Shown: in pieces, positions 19,658 through 28,832 of the stretch
Layout of the letters: the number at the start of each line of letters is the position of its first letter
How positions within the stretch are numbered: position 1 is the first letter of the stretch
Origin: Bacteroidota bacterium
GTDB lineage: Bacteria > Bacteroidota > Rhodothermia > Rhodothermales > UBA10348
Assembly: GCA_022567305.1 (NCBI GenBank)
Contig: JADFHF010000022.1
Location: 1-57,821, forward strand
Length of the DNA: 57,821 bases
Direction: 5' to 3'
Notes under the pieces: model-generated
Told to the model about the DNA's origin: nothing
What the model saw: only the letters and a program-made list of their open reading frames with translations
Databases searched by the model: none
Position numbers and translations under genes: made by a program

Positions 19658-20396
19658 AGATCAGTCTGATCTGAACCCGAGTCTCTTGTGAAGCCTCTAT
19701 TGACAAATGTCGTGCGACCGCAAGCGATACATCGATCAGCAGGGGCTGTTCGCTGAACCCACGATCGGCGACCTCTGCGAAGGTCTCCCGTCCCGAGTCC
19801 ATTTCCCGGATCCATACGATACTTCCGATTGGAAAGTTGGGATGGCTTATCGTGTACCGGAATGGATTGTATACATCTCCGCTTGACATGAGTCGATTCT
19901 CGAAGATCTCAGGATAAACGACGGCGAAGCCTTCCATAATCGTTTCGATCCCGATCTTGTCTAGGGATACTTCCATACGGACCCCCTGACCCGGTATCAC
20001 GAGACTCGTGCCAGCCCGTAGGCCCGTCCCGCTCATATTATTCGCGCCTTGTATTTCTGCAACCGAAACCCCAAAACTGCGTGATATTCCCAAAAGCGTA
20101 TCTCCTCGTCGAACGACGTACGACGTAGACGTCTTACTGGCGGGAATCAGTATTTCCTCTCCGGGACGAAAAACCCCTCCAATTCTTTCGTTCATCTCTT
20201 CGAGTAATTCGACCGAAGTATCCAAGCGCATGGCTAACTCGTAAAGCGTATCTCCTTCTTGAATAACGTATGTGGCCGTATCGGTAGTATGGGTTCGCTG
20301 TGCATAAACAAACGACCCACCAAGAAAGAAGAAGGCCGCAAAGACCGGAGTAGTGAATCGGAACACTACGCAGAAACGCCTCAGTCGTTCAATCAT
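19644..20396 (-). CDS. Exported LysM protein with RlpA-like barrel
   Basis: 250 aa: signal peptide (to about residue 32), two LysM domains (YVIQEGDTLYELAMRL and YVVRRGDTLLGISRSF), then a C-terminal double-psi barrel resembling RlpA (YNPFRYTISHPNFPIGS, EVADRGFSEQPLLIDVSLAV). LysM binds peptidoglycan; RlpA-type barrels bind or cut denuded glycan strands. The Asp in VADRG is kept. It likely acts in the periplasm on the cell wall. It overlaps the TPR gene before it and the CPBP gene after it. Confidence 0.88.
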   Translation of the reverse strand: MIERLRRFCVVFRFTTPVFAAFFFLGGSFVYAQRTHTTDTATYVIQEGDTLYELAMRLDTSVELLEEMNERIGGVFRPGEEILIPASKTSTSYVVRRGDTLLGISRSFGVSVAEIQGANNMSGTGLRAGTSLVIPGQGVRMEVSLDKIGIETIMEGFAVVYPEIFENRLMSSGDVYNPFRYTISHPNFPIGSIVWIREMDSGRETFAEVADRGFSEQPLLIDVSLAVARHLSIEASQETRVQIRLIYGAD

Positions 20397-20712
20397 CGCC
20401 TACGCCTTTGGCTTCGAGAAGAGCCGATTGTAATTCTGCCCGAGCGTGCAGATCAGCTTGGGTACCGGCGACTCGGATTCCATCTGTAAATATCTTAATC
20501 GCTCGTTCATTTTGATCGAGTCGCTCGTACAACTTGCCAAGATGGTAATAGGTACCCACGTAATCCGGATCATGCGAAACGAGTTCCTCAAAGGTAGCTC
20601 GCGCTTTCTCTTCATGCCCGAGTTTTAGGTACTCGGTTGCCAATGCGAATCGAATGAATGAGTCATCCGGATCCTCATGGTGGTACTCCAACAGCTGACT
20701 AAGGCGATCCAT
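20389..20712 (-). CDS. Small TPR protein
   Basis: 107 aa with about two to three tetratricopeptide motifs (SFIRFALATEYLKLGHEEKA, VGTYYHLGKLYERLDQNERA). There is no signal peptide, so it is probably cytoplasmic and a protein-binding adaptor. It overlaps the LysM gene start by 8 nt and follows the TPM gene by 22 nt, in the same transcription unit. Confidence 0.85.
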   Translation of the reverse strand: MDRLSQLLEYHHEDPDDSFIRFALATEYLKLGHEEKARATFEELVSHDPDYVGTYYHLGKLYERLDQNERAIKIFTDGIRVAGTQADLHARAELQSALLEAKGVGDD

Positions 20713-20734
20713 GCTCCCCTCGAAAGTTCAATAG

Positions 20735-21532
20735 CTACCAACCGCCTCCGGCGCCACCACCGCCGAAACCGCCACCACCGCCTCCGAATCCTCCACCAAA
20801 ACCGCCGCCGAAACCACCACCAAACCCTCCACCCGAACCATGTCGATGCCCACCTGCCAGACTTGACCAGAACAGGATCGGTAGAATACTATTCCCATGC
20901 ATGTATTTTTTGCCTCCTTTTCCGCCTCCTCGGCGTTTGTTTGCAACGATGGAGTAAAGGACAAACACCATCACCAGGAAGAGGTTGAACAGAACCGTTG
21001 CAGGGATCCTCTCTTTGTCCGATTCAGCCAGTCTATCAAACTCTCCGGCCGCCCCCATAATCAGCAAATCGATCGCCGTGGAAACTCCTTCGAAAAACGC
21101 TCCTTGTCGAAAATGCGGGAGCATGACGTTGCGGACAATATCTCCCGCGAGTGCGTCTGTAACAGCTCCTTCCAATCCATAACCGGTCGCAATAAAAACT
21201 TGTCGATCCCGCTTCGAAAGAAGAATCACCAACCCATTGTCCTGTCCTTGCTGTCCCACGCCCCAATCTCTTCCCAACTGAACTGCGTACTCGGCCGCCT
21301 CGTAACCGCCTAGATCCGGGAGCGTCACGACGATGATCTGAGTCGATGTGGTGTCGGCGTATGTGGAGAGTTTATGTGTCAGCGTCCTCTCTTCCGTACT
21401 GGAAAAGAAGTCCCCACGGTCGGTTACCCATTGTCCCGTGGGTTCAATGACCTGAATTCGTTGTGCGAGGGCCGACGACGAAACAAGTAGGAAGCCGACG
21501 AATACGGTCGACATTCGAAGTAGACGAATCAT
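20735..21532 (-). CDS. TPM-domain protein with glycine-rich tail (YgcG family)
   Basis: 265 aa: signal peptide ending ALAQ, a TPM domain (VTDRGDFFSSTEERTL, TQIIVVTLPDLGG, DNGLVILLSKRDRQVFIATG), a membrane segment (FNLFLVMVFVLYSIVA) and a Gly/Phe-rich tail. TPM domains are linked to membrane protein quality control and to acid phosphatase activity in photosystem repair. It is paired with lemA upstream, a frequent neighbour. Confidence 0.9.
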   Translation of the reverse strand: MIRLLRMSTVFVGFLLVSSSALAQRIQVIEPTGQWVTDRGDFFSSTEERTLTHKLSTYADTTSTQIIVVTLPDLGGYEAAEYAVQLGRDWGVGQQGQDNGLVILLSKRDRQVFIATGYGLEGAVTDALAGDIVRNVMLPHFRQGAFFEGVSTAIDLLIMGAAGEFDRLAESDKERIPATVLFNLFLVMVFVLYSIVANKRRGGGKGGKKYMHGNSILPILFWSSLAGGHRHGSGGGFGGGFGGGFGGGFGGGGGGFGGGGAGGGW

Positions 21533-21554
21533 GCCTTCTTAGCTGCGATCGACG

Positions 21555-22151
21555 TTAATTGAAATCAACCTGGGGTGCTTTCTCTGCGCCGCCTTGCGCC
21601 TCGAACGGAGTTCGGCGATCAAATCCTGTTATCCCGGCGATAATGGATCCCGGAAACCGCCTGACCTTCGTATTATACATGGCGACAGAGTTGTTGTAGT
21701 CTCTCCGCGCGACCGTAATACGGTTTTCCGTTCCTTCCAACTGCGTCTGCAAAGTTTGGAATGCCTCAGTGGCCCGGAGTTGAGGATAATTCTCGGAGAC
21801 GACCAGGAGTCGGCCGAGCGCTCCTCCCAGGGATGCCTGGGCGGCCATGAACTCCCGCATACGACTCGGATTAGAAAGATCATCTGCCGAGAGATTAATC
21901 GACGTTGCGCGTGCGCGAGCTTCGGTCACGGCTATCAGCGTCTCGCTTTCAAAATCGGCTGCTCCCCGAACTGTATTGACCAGATTGGGAATTAAATCTG
22001 CTCGTCTCTGATACTGAGTCTCTACATCGGCCCAACTTTGCGTCATTGCCTCTTCCTGATTTACCAACTCATTGTAGGTCCCAACGCCGGTGAAGGCGAA
22101 TATGCCTACGACCAAGAGGATCGCTCCCAGGGTATATAATGCTACTTTCAT
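21555..22151 (-). CDS. lemA: LemA family protein
   Basis: 198 aa. It has an N-terminal membrane anchor (LYTLGAILLVVGIFAFTG) followed by the all-helical LemA domain with QSWADVETQYQRRADLIPNL, and a C-terminal NSVAMYNTKVRRFPGSIIA. The function is not well established. It is first in a minus-strand unit lemA-TPM-TPR-LysM-CPBP-M50, an envelope-maintenance set. Confidence 0.95.
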   Translation of the reverse strand: MKVALYTLGAILLVVGIFAFTGVGTYNELVNQEEAMTQSWADVETQYQRRADLIPNLVNTVRGAADFESETLIAVTEARARATSINLSADDLSNPSRMREFMAAQASLGGALGRLLVVSENYPQLRATEAFQTLQTQLEGTENRITVARRDYNNSVAMYNTKVRRFPGSIIAGITGFDRRTPFEAQGGAEKAPQVDFN

Positions 22152-22345
22152 GCTTCCAAAATTCGTTGCTAGGGTTGCGGAAAAGGGTCAAGGAGATGGG
22201 TCGATCCGTTTCCTTTCTCCAGACCTGCTTTACGGAATGCGGGACAGTCAGTTTCTCGCTTTCTCGGGAATGGGGGCATCAGCAGAACAAGATTCTGCGA
22301 AACGGGAAATAACAGGGAGGAAATCTCCCCGAGGGGGTTGAAAAA

Positions 22346-22897
22346 CTAATCAAATAGCCGGGTCGCGTAGGTCTCGTCCTCAACTATTTTTTCAAGCAAC
22401 CGGTTCAGATACCCTTCTACCCGAACGATTACGAGATTCTCGTCGTCGAGAACGAGAATAAACATATCCCTCACTTCATCATACCATTCCCTATACAGTA
22501 CCCAAACCATTTCGTCGTCATCCCGCACTTTGACGGCCAGTTCCCATCCGTTCTCATTGAATCGCCGCAGTGACTCAAGTTCGAGGTCTCCCTCGTAAGG
22601 CAGCTGCTCCGTTCGATAGACACCGACCTTGACGCGCCGTATTTCGTTCAGGTAATCGGCAATTCTACGGGCATCGTAATCGTCTACGCGTTCCGCCAGC
22701 CAACCGACCGTATTGAAAAATCCAGGTCCAACAGATATCACGAATTCCTTGTCAAACTCCGCTCCCGGAAATTCTTTTTCGATGTCTCGTCGAACATCCG
22801 AAATCTCTCGACTAACCATGCATCCAGACAGCATCAGACCAGCCAGCAATATTAGCAGTCGTTTCGACAGGTGGTTGTTCATCCAACTCGGTTCCAT
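22346..22897 (-). CDS. DUF4252 lipoprotein
   Basis: 183 aa with a lipobox LMLSGC near residue 26 and a DUF4252 domain. Signs of the domain are VGVYRTEQLPYEGDLELESL, GWELAVKVRDDDEMVWVLYR and VRVEGYLNRLLEKI. It is the last gene of the sigma/anti-sigma/DUF4252 cluster. Start at ATG 22897; an ATG five codons later (22882) would give a more typical signal peptide. The function of DUF4252 is unknown. Confidence 0.85.
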   Translation of the reverse strand: MEPSWMNNHLSKRLLILLAGLMLSGCMVSREISDVRRDIEKEFPGAEFDKEFVISVGPGFFNTVGWLAERVDDYDARRIADYLNEIRRVKVGVYRTEQLPYEGDLELESLRRFNENGWELAVKVRDDDEMVWVLYREWYDEVRDMFILVLDDENLVIVRVEGYLNRLLEKIVEDETYATRLFD

Positions 22898-22932
22898 GAT
22901 CGTTTTTTCACCCTCGATTCCATTCAGCCCGA

Positions 22933-23472
22933 TCAGAAATCAGAGACTCGGCTGGCACCAAATTTCCTGCCGATTCGGCCGATTTGTTCGGGATCGATAT
23001 CACCGACAATATTCAGGAACGCGGTTTCATCATCGAAATGGTTGATTGACATGACGACCATCCCAGCAATCTCCTCGTCGACCAGTCTAACATACATATT
23101 CACATCCTCGTTGCGTTTTCTCACCGCAATTACGGTATCCCAACCTCCCTCGACCAGAAGGCGACTCACCCTGTCCTTGTAACTCTTAACGGTGTCAAGA
23201 TTCAAACGGTTCAAGTCGAAAACCCGCACGTAGACCCCTCTCACCCGCCTCAGGAGATCTGCGAGCTCAGGGTCTTCCAGTTCGGCAGCTTCAGCGACGA
23301 GCCGCAATATGGCGCCATGGATGTTGGCCTCTATTTTGGGGGCTACGCCAAATATATCATTAAGATCTGCAAAACTTACGTAGCCGGGATCAGTCTCGAT
23401 GCTGCTCTGAGCAGCGACAGGATCCGTCCAAGAACCCACAAGGAATATTAAAAGGAGTAAGGTGCTCTTCAT
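22933..23472 (-). CDS. Exported DUF4252 protein
   Basis: 179 aa with a signal peptide (ending VAAQS) and a DUF4252 domain similar in layout to the next gene: VRGVYVRVFDLNRLNLDTVK, GWDTVIAVRKRNEDVNMYVR and a closing GDIDPEQIGRIGRKFG. There is no lipobox, so it is periplasmic rather than lipidated. It lies 25 nt after the anti-sigma gene, consistent with one transcript. Confidence 0.88.
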   Translation of the reverse strand: MKSTLLLLIFLVGSWTDPVAAQSSIETDPGYVSFADLNDIFGVAPKIEANIHGAILRLVAEAAELEDPELADLLRRVRGVYVRVFDLNRLNLDTVKSYKDRVSRLLVEGGWDTVIAVRKRNEDVNMYVRLVDEEIAGMVVMSINHFDDETAFLNIVGDIDPEQIGRIGRKFGASRVSDF

Positions 23473-23497
23473 GGCAATCTACCTCGAGGTACGCAAC

Positions 23498-24034
23498 CTA
23501 ATTGTCGATAAATGTTTCTACGGCCTCTTGAATTCGCTCAAGTACTAGCGGCTCGAGCGCCTCGGCTCGCACGGTGGATCCCGTCTGTCTGGTCACTTCA
23601 GCCAGGTACGCCAACGTCCATTTGACATCATTCAGAGCCTCTGCGACGGCAGGTTCGATACGGGTCGTTGATTTACCTAACCAGACCGACGATAGGACCA
23701 TCGCGAGAAGAATCGTCATCGCCAATACGGGTCGGAAGAGCGGTCTGAAGTACTTCCGCACGGCATGCCACCCATTTATTCTCATAGCAGCCATCAAATC
23801 TGTGCGCGCCTTTTTCAGTATCGCAGTGGTTATAGACTCGGGACATTCAACTGGCGCGAGGCTCCGGAACGAATTCTGAATCGCTTTAGCCATCTTGACT
23901 TCGGTAGCGACGGCAACCTCGAGTTCCATCAAGGATGCAAAGCGGGAGGCCTCTTCCGCAGAAAGGTCTCCATCGACAAAAGCCTCTACCGAGTCGTCCC
24001 ACGCCCATATATCAAGGTGTTCAGATATACTCAT
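23498..24034 (-). CDS. Membrane anti-sigma factor
   Basis: 178 aa. The N-terminal helical region (DSVEAFVDGDLSAEEASRFA) resembles an anti-sigma domain but lacks the zinc HxxxCxxC motif. One membrane segment follows (PVLAMTILLAMVLSSVWLG, about 103-121), then a periplasmic helical tail. Its start overlaps the sigma-factor gene by 14 nt, the usual coupling for a sigma/anti-sigma pair. It presumably holds the ECF sigma factor at the membrane until an envelope signal. Confidence 0.82.
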   Translation of the reverse strand: MSISEHLDIWAWDDSVEAFVDGDLSAEEASRFASLMELEVAVATEVKMAKAIQNSFRSLAPVECPESITTAILKKARTDLMAAMRINGWHAVRKYFRPLFRPVLAMTILLAMVLSSVWLGKSTTRIEPAVAEALNDVKWTLAYLAEVTRQTGSTVRAEALEPLVLERIQEAVETFIDN

Positions 24035-24605
24035 ATCTCAGGTCCTCACTAAGCTCTTTTCTCAACATTTTCCGAGCACGATGCAAATACACCTTGATCG
24101 TGTTTAGTGGCAGATCAAGCGTCTCGCTGATCTCGTCGTATTTGTATTCTTGAATCTCTCTCAAAATGATGATGCTTTTATAGGGTTCATCCAGCTGATT
24201 CAGAGCCGCGTTCAGCCTATCATTGAACAAGCTCGCTGAGGTTTGTTGATCAGGCAAAGGCGCCCGATCGGCCTGCGCGTCAATGGTGTCCGAGTTCGTC
24301 TCAATTCGTCGTATGTATGCATTTCTCTTTCGTACGGCATCAACACAGGCGTTTCGAGTAACGCGCAGAAGCCAACCCAACACTCGTTCCTCATCTATTT
24401 TGGTCCTGTTTTGCCACATTCGTAGAAATACCTCTTGTGTCACATCCGCTGCCGCGTCTTCATCAACCAGATAATGGTAGGCGAATCCGTAAACACGGTG
24501 GCGATACCGCTTTACAAGAATGTCGAACCTGATAATGGTCAATGCTCTCAGCTGCCGAGCGAACTCCTTTCGTTCATATGACGTATCGTCAAAAACGTCC
24601 TTCAC
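24021..24605 (-). CDS. ECF RNA polymerase sigma factor
   Basis: 194 aa with region 2 (FDILVKRYRHRVYGFAYHYL, DEDAAADVTQEVFLRMW) and region 4 (LDEPYKSIIILREIQEY, LDLPLNTIKVYLHRARKML). The start is a GTG at 24605. First gene of a four-gene unit with anti-sigma and two DUF4252 proteins. Such sigma factors usually transcribe their own operon; I did not identify the promoter in the 226-nt divergent gap to the S41 protease gene. Confidence 0.94.
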   Translation of the reverse strand: MKDVFDDTSYERKEFARQLRALTIIRFDILVKRYRHRVYGFAYHYLVDEDAAADVTQEVFLRMWQNRTKIDEERVLGWLLRVTRNACVDAVRKRNAYIRRIETNSDTIDAQADRAPLPDQQTSASLFNDRLNAALNQLDEPYKSIIILREIQEYKYDEISETLDLPLNTIKVYLHRARKMLRKELSEDLRYEYI

Positions 24606-24831
24606 CGGACAAAGGTTACAAGCAATAGAAACTAGATTTGAAGCGTTTGACTAAGAACAGGAGAGAATCGTCCTGCCCATATTCGTAGAAAAGACGATAA
24701 ACACGGGCTCTTTCCTGAAACAAATTCGCATCACATGTCGAATCAGGTGTTCGGTACGCTATACCATGAGCATATTTGTCAAGCGACAGCCGTCGACCGG
24801 CAACTGTAAACCTAGCATTCGATCCCGAAGC

Positions 24832-26529
24832 ATGAAACGATCTCTTAAGCGATATACGATTCCGGCACTCCTCGTCTTTGTTTTAGGGGGCGTACTTGGT
24901 ATGAGTCTCAGCGGACGAACTGGCGATGATCCGAAAAGGCAGCTCAAGAAAATTCAGGAGACGTTTATGCTGATTACTCAGCAATATGTGGAAGACGTGG
25001 ACCCTGAACAACTCGCCGAAGGAGCCATCCAGGCGATGATTCAGGATTTGGACCCGCACACGATTTATATCGATGCGGAAAACGTCCCTACTGTTCAGGA
25101 CCAGTACGTGGGCTCTTTCGGAGGAATCGGTATATGGTTTGAAGTTCCGGCCAATGATACCGCTCGAGTAACATCCACGTTTCCCGACGGACCGAGCGAG
25201 CAAATTGGAATTATGGCGGGAGATCGAATGATCGCCGTTGACGACGACAACATTATCGGAGTCGCCTCGCTTAAAATTCAAAACAAGATTAAGGGACCCG
25301 TCGATTCGGTCGTGAAGCTGACGATTACTCGCCCGGGCGTTGCGCAACCTCTGGAATTCAACATCACCCGTGCCAAAATCCCCCTGTTTAGTGTGGATGC
25401 GAGTTATATGATTGATGAGCAGACAGGCTATCTTCGAATCGGTCGATTTGCTTTAACGACCGCGCAGGAGTTCCGGGACCACGTGGGCCGACTCAAGTCC
25501 GAGGGGCTCGAGCGACTGATTGTCGACCTCCGAGGTAATCCCGGGGGTGTGAAGGAAGCCGCCGTGAACGTGGCGGACGAGATGCTCGATGGAAGTGGTA
25601 TTATTCTCTCAACCCGAGGACGTAATCCGAGAGAAAATGAAATAGACAGGATTACGAAAGGGGGTACGTTCAGTCACAAGCCGGTGATCATCCTGGTGGA
25701 CGAGAGCTCTGCCTCCGGTAGCGAAATTGTCGCCGGTGCGCTGCAAGATCACGATCGCGCCCTAATCGTGGGACGTCGCACATTTGGCAAAGGACTCGTT
25801 CAGCGCCCATTCCAGCTCAGTGACAAGAGTATTATTCAGATGACGGTCGCTCGATATTACATGCCGTCCGGCCGCCTGATTCAGACTCCGTATACCAATG
25901 GAGAAATGCAGGCTTACTATGAAGAGAAATTCTCTAACTACGAGCAGACGGTTCTTGACCCTCAGGCCTATCTGGCGGACATCCCCGACTCACTGAAATA
26001 CACTACGAATCACGGGCGTACTGTATTTGGCGGCGGCGGTGTAATGCCCGATGTAGTTGTCGCTCCGGATACGTTGTCGACGCTTTCCAGCCCGCTTGTT
26101 CAGTCCATGCTCAGGACCGGTGTACCGTTTCTTTTTGTTCGAGAAATCGTAGATCAAGATTCAAACCTTAGAAGTACGTGGAATGATCGAAAAGAGGACT
26201 TCATTGAACAGTACGTCGTACCGCAGCACACCTGGGATCGTTTTTTGGCGTTTGCATTGGAGAATGGGTACACGATTTCGTCAGAAGAATCTGATCCCAG
26301 AAACGGAATATTCAGTAGCGACGAGTTCTTGGAATCGCGGTCGATTCTCGCAATCATATTGAAGGCCAGGATTGCCCAGCGACTCTTTAGGAGTGAAGCT
26401 TGGTATCCCGTGTTCAATCAAATCGATCCGATCGTGCAGGCCGCGCTGAAACAGTGGACGAACGCAGAAACCCTTTCTGCCTACCATGATCTGGGTGCCC
26501 GGCGATCTGCTGTCCGCGGCGACCGGTAG
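24832..26529 (+). CDS. C-terminal processing peptidase (S41, CtpA-like)
   Basis: 565 aa: N-terminal membrane anchor (IPALLVFVLGGVLGMSLSG), S41 N-terminal helices, a PDZ domain (GGIGIWFEVP, MAGDRMIAVDDDNIIG) and the peptidase domain. The Ser-Lys dyad is in SASGSEIVAGALQD and RTFGKGLVQRPF. It trims periplasmic proteins from their C-termini. A C-terminal region of about 200 residues after the catalytic core is helical and typical of the larger subfamily. I use ATG 24832 because the anchor follows directly; ATG 24766 would add 22 residues. Confidence 0.94.
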   Translation: MKRSLKRYTIPALLVFVLGGVLGMSLSGRTGDDPKRQLKKIQETFMLITQQYVEDVDPEQLAEGAIQAMIQDLDPHTIYIDAENVPTVQDQYVGSFGGIGIWFEVPANDTARVTSTFPDGPSEQIGIMAGDRMIAVDDDNIIGVASLKIQNKIKGPVDSVVKLTITRPGVAQPLEFNITRAKIPLFSVDASYMIDEQTGYLRIGRFALTTAQEFRDHVGRLKSEGLERLIVDLRGNPGGVKEAAVNVADEMLDGSGIILSTRGRNPRENEIDRITKGGTFSHKPVIILVDESSASGSEIVAGALQDHDRALIVGRRTFGKGLVQRPFQLSDKSIIQMTVARYYMPSGRLIQTPYTNGEMQAYYEEKFSNYEQTVLDPQAYLADIPDSLKYTTNHGRTVFGGGGVMPDVVVAPDTLSTLSSPLVQSMLRTGVPFLFVREIVDQDSNLRSTWNDRKEDFIEQYVVPQHTWDRFLAFALENGYTISSEESDPRNGIFSSDEFLESRSILAIILKARIAQRLFRSEAWYPVFNQIDPIVQAALKQWTNAETLSAYHDLGARRSAVRGDR

Positions 26530-26541
26530 CTTCGGCTAGCC
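26525..26541 (+). terminator. UUCG-loop hairpin at the S41 gene end
   Basis: GGTAGC-TTCG-GCTAGCC forms a six-pair stem with one bulged G and the very stable C(UUCG)G tetraloop. It begins at the stop codon and is followed by only TTT. It may be a weak terminator or a 3-prime stabiliser between the protease and alcohol-dehydrogenase genes. Confidence 0.4.
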
Positions 26542-26567
26542 TTTAACCCGCCCGTGCAATAATATCC

Positions 26568-27680
26568 GTGCTATCGGCATTCCGACTTCCGACTCGAACG
26601 ACGATCACGCCAGGAGCGTTGTCCAAGCTCGTTACAGAAATACGGGAGCTCGGCGTTGAGAGACCGTTTTTGGTCTTCGATCAGGGCCTGAGTGAAACGA
26701 GATGGCCTCCGATCGTGCGTGATGCACTTTCTGAATCATGCGACGAAATCCAGGAATTTTCAGACGTTGATCCGAATCCCAGAGTTCGTAAAGTGGACCG
26801 GGCTGGCGAATTAGCACGGCAGTTCGACGCGGATGGTGTCGTCGGAATTGGAGGAGGCAGTGTACTGGATACGGCGAAAATAGTGTCTATGCTGGCTCGG
26901 AATCCAGGTTCGTGCAAAGACTACGAAGGGAAAAATCTATTCGCGAATAAACCCATTCCGTTCATTGCCATCCCCACAACCTGTGGTACTGGTTCTGAGG
27001 TAACATGGGTCGCAGTTGTTTCCGATTCGGAGTCTAGAAGAAAGATCAGTATCAAGGGAGACGGAATGTATCCATCGCTTGCCCTCGTCGATGCAGACTT
27101 GATTCAGACACTTCCAAGGTCATTAATTTCGTATACCGGTCTGGATGCACTTACGCATGCAATCGAGGCCTTCGTGAGTCGACGTTCAAATCCAATATCC
27201 GACGCTCTCGCCACGCGGGCTATAACGCTCATCATGAACCACCTGGAACCGTGCGTAAACGATCCGAATGATGCTTCACATCGATCAGAAATGATGAAAG
27301 CCTCAACCCTCGCTGGAATTGCGTTCGGAAATGCTGATGTCGGAGCCGTCCATTGCCTGTCGGAAAGTATCGGGGGCCTCTTCGACCATCCACACGGCCT
27401 GCTCAACGCGCAGTTGCTTGTGCCCGTGATGCGATACCAACACGATATGGTCCGCAAGAAATTGGATGGCATTTCAGAGTGGGCGTCGTCGGACAAAATG
27501 CTTGATCAGATAGAGCAGCTTATTTCGCGGCTCAATGTACCTCCTCTTCAATCTCTCGCGATTCCGGTTGAATCGTTTGGCGAAATCGCCTCTCTTGCAG
27601 AGCGTAATAATTCGAACGCATCCGATCCGCGAAACATGGCGGCTTCAGACTACCGGTGTATTCTGGATGGGCTTCACTAA
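26568..27680 (+). CDS. Iron-containing alcohol dehydrogenase
   Basis: 370-aa NAD(P)-dependent group III dehydrogenase. The nucleotide loop is GIGGGSVLDTAK, followed by IPTTCGTGSEVT. Metal ligands are in TGLDALTHAIEAF (Asp, His), VHCLSESIGG (His) and FDHPHGLLNA (His). The start is GTG at 26568, 38 nt after the protease gene, so the two may share a transcript. Substrate specificity is not deducible. Confidence 0.93.
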   Translation: MLSAFRLPTRTTITPGALSKLVTEIRELGVERPFLVFDQGLSETRWPPIVRDALSESCDEIQEFSDVDPNPRVRKVDRAGELARQFDADGVVGIGGGSVLDTAKIVSMLARNPGSCKDYEGKNLFANKPIPFIAIPTTCGTGSEVTWVAVVSDSESRRKISIKGDGMYPSLALVDADLIQTLPRSLISYTGLDALTHAIEAFVSRRSNPISDALATRAITLIMNHLEPCVNDPNDASHRSEMMKASTLAGIAFGNADVGAVHCLSESIGGLFDHPHGLLNAQLLVPVMRYQHDMVRKKLDGISEWASSDKMLDQIEQLISRLNVPPLQSLAIPVESFGEIASLAERNNSNASDPRNMAASDYRCILDGLH

Positions 27681-27804
27681 AGGACTCGTGGCAAGAGACT
27701 CATAGGGAGAGACCTCTGGGATTCCGTCCAACGGGTGTAACCTTCTCGATCTTATACCCGTTTAGGACACCGAGACACAGATTCATCCAACGCCACTTAC
27801 CGAT

Positions 27805-28815
27805 ATGCGAACCCTCTTCATACTCATCGTAGGGGCTCTTTCCGTTCCGGTTTATGGCCAAAGCCTCGATCTGGCTGTCGACCATGTGGGAATCTCGTTT
27901 GGGGATTCGGAAGAATTCACCGGATTGAGATTCAATTATAGAGACCGCCGGCTTCGGAAGATGACGGGCATCAATGCCACGATCTGGACGCCCTTTGAAC
28001 CCGCACATGCTCAGATGACAGGCATCGCTCTCGGCCTACCAACCACCGGTGCGAGGAATATTGAAGGACTGGGCTTGGGGATATTGGGCGTCGGCGCTGA
28101 AGAATCCCTGACTGGAATCATGGTTGGTGGACTCGGTGCGGGCGCCGGACGCGATATTATCGGCGTGGCGATCGGTGGCCTCGGAGGAGGCTCGGGCAGA
28201 GATGCGACCGGTATCATAATTGGAGGGCTCGGGGCGGGTGCCGGACGTAATATGAAAGGAATTGGTATCGGAGGGCTCGGGATCGGAGCGGGAAATGATG
28301 TCCTAGGAATATTCATTGGTGGTCTCGGGGCTGGTGCAGGCCACGACGCCTCGGGACTGTTCATAGGAGGCCTCGGTGTGGGAGCGGGACATGACGTTCG
28401 AGGGATCATGATTGGAGGAATTGGTGCCGGTGCCGGTCACGATCTTGTAGGAATTTCGATCGGCGGCATAGCCGTTGGAGCAGGGAATTTGCTCAAAGGG
28501 ATTCACGTTGCCGGGATAGCGGTGGGCGCCCCGATCGTTCGCGGTCTCGTCGTTTCGGGTATAGCCGCCGGTGGGCAAGATGTCAGAGCCGTGGTCGTTT
28601 CACCGCTCTACTTCAAGATCGACGAAGGCGGGTATTTTCGAGGCGTTTCCATTGCCGCGTATAACCACATCAAAGGCGAACAGAACGGCCTGACGATCGG
28701 GATCTTCAATTGGACCAGACACCTGAATGGTGTCCAGATCGGACTGCTGAATTATGCCGGCAACCAACGAAAAGGCCTTCGGTGGCTTCCATTCGTTAAT
28801 TTTCACCTCGACTGA
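27805..28815 (+). CDS. Exported 16-residue-repeat protein (predicted solenoid)
   Basis: 336 aa with a signal peptide (LFILIVGALSVPVYGQ). From residue 104 it has nine copies of a 16-residue unit of the form G-I-x-I-G-G-L-G-A-G-A-G-x-D-x-x, then less regular repeats, and a tail with GLTIGIFNWTRHLNGVQIGL. The tail resembles the LA_2272-type surface repeats of Leptospira lipoproteins. Regular Gly and beta-branched spacing suggests a beta-solenoid on the outer surface or in the periplasm. Function unknown. The stop lies 17 nt from the convergent metallo-hydrolase gene. Confidence 0.85.
   Translation: MRTLFILIVGALSVPVYGQSLDLAVDHVGISFGDSEEFTGLRFNYRDRRLRKMTGINATIWTPFEPAHAQMTGIALGLPTTGARNIEGLGLGILGVGAEESLTGIMVGGLGAGAGRDIIGVAIGGLGGGSGRDATGIIIGGLGAGAGRNMKGIGIGGLGIGAGNDVLGIFIGGLGAGAGHDASGLFIGGLGVGAGHDVRGIMIGGIGAGAGHDLVGISIGGIAVGAGNLLKGIHVAGIAVGAPIVRGLVVSGIAAGGQDVRAVVVSPLYFKIDEGGYFRGVSIAAYNHIKGEQNGLTIGIFNWTRHLNGVQIGLLNYAGNQRKGLRWLPFVNFHLD
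28114..28545 (+). repeat. Nine 48-nt tandem coding repeats
   Basis: Each unit codes 16 residues starting with Gly (residues 104, 120, 136, 152, 168, 184, 200, 216 and 232 of the host protein). Protein conservation is much higher than DNA conservation, which points to selection on the repeated structure rather than recent expansion. The first seven units share the core IGGLGAGAG or close variants. Confidence 0.85.
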
Positions 28816-28832
28816 GCCCAAAAGACGGCAGG

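Noticed and set aside
20735-20840. GGN-rich tract resembling a DNA repeat
   Set aside because: It is the glycine/phenylalanine tail of the TPM protein, a normal feature of this family.
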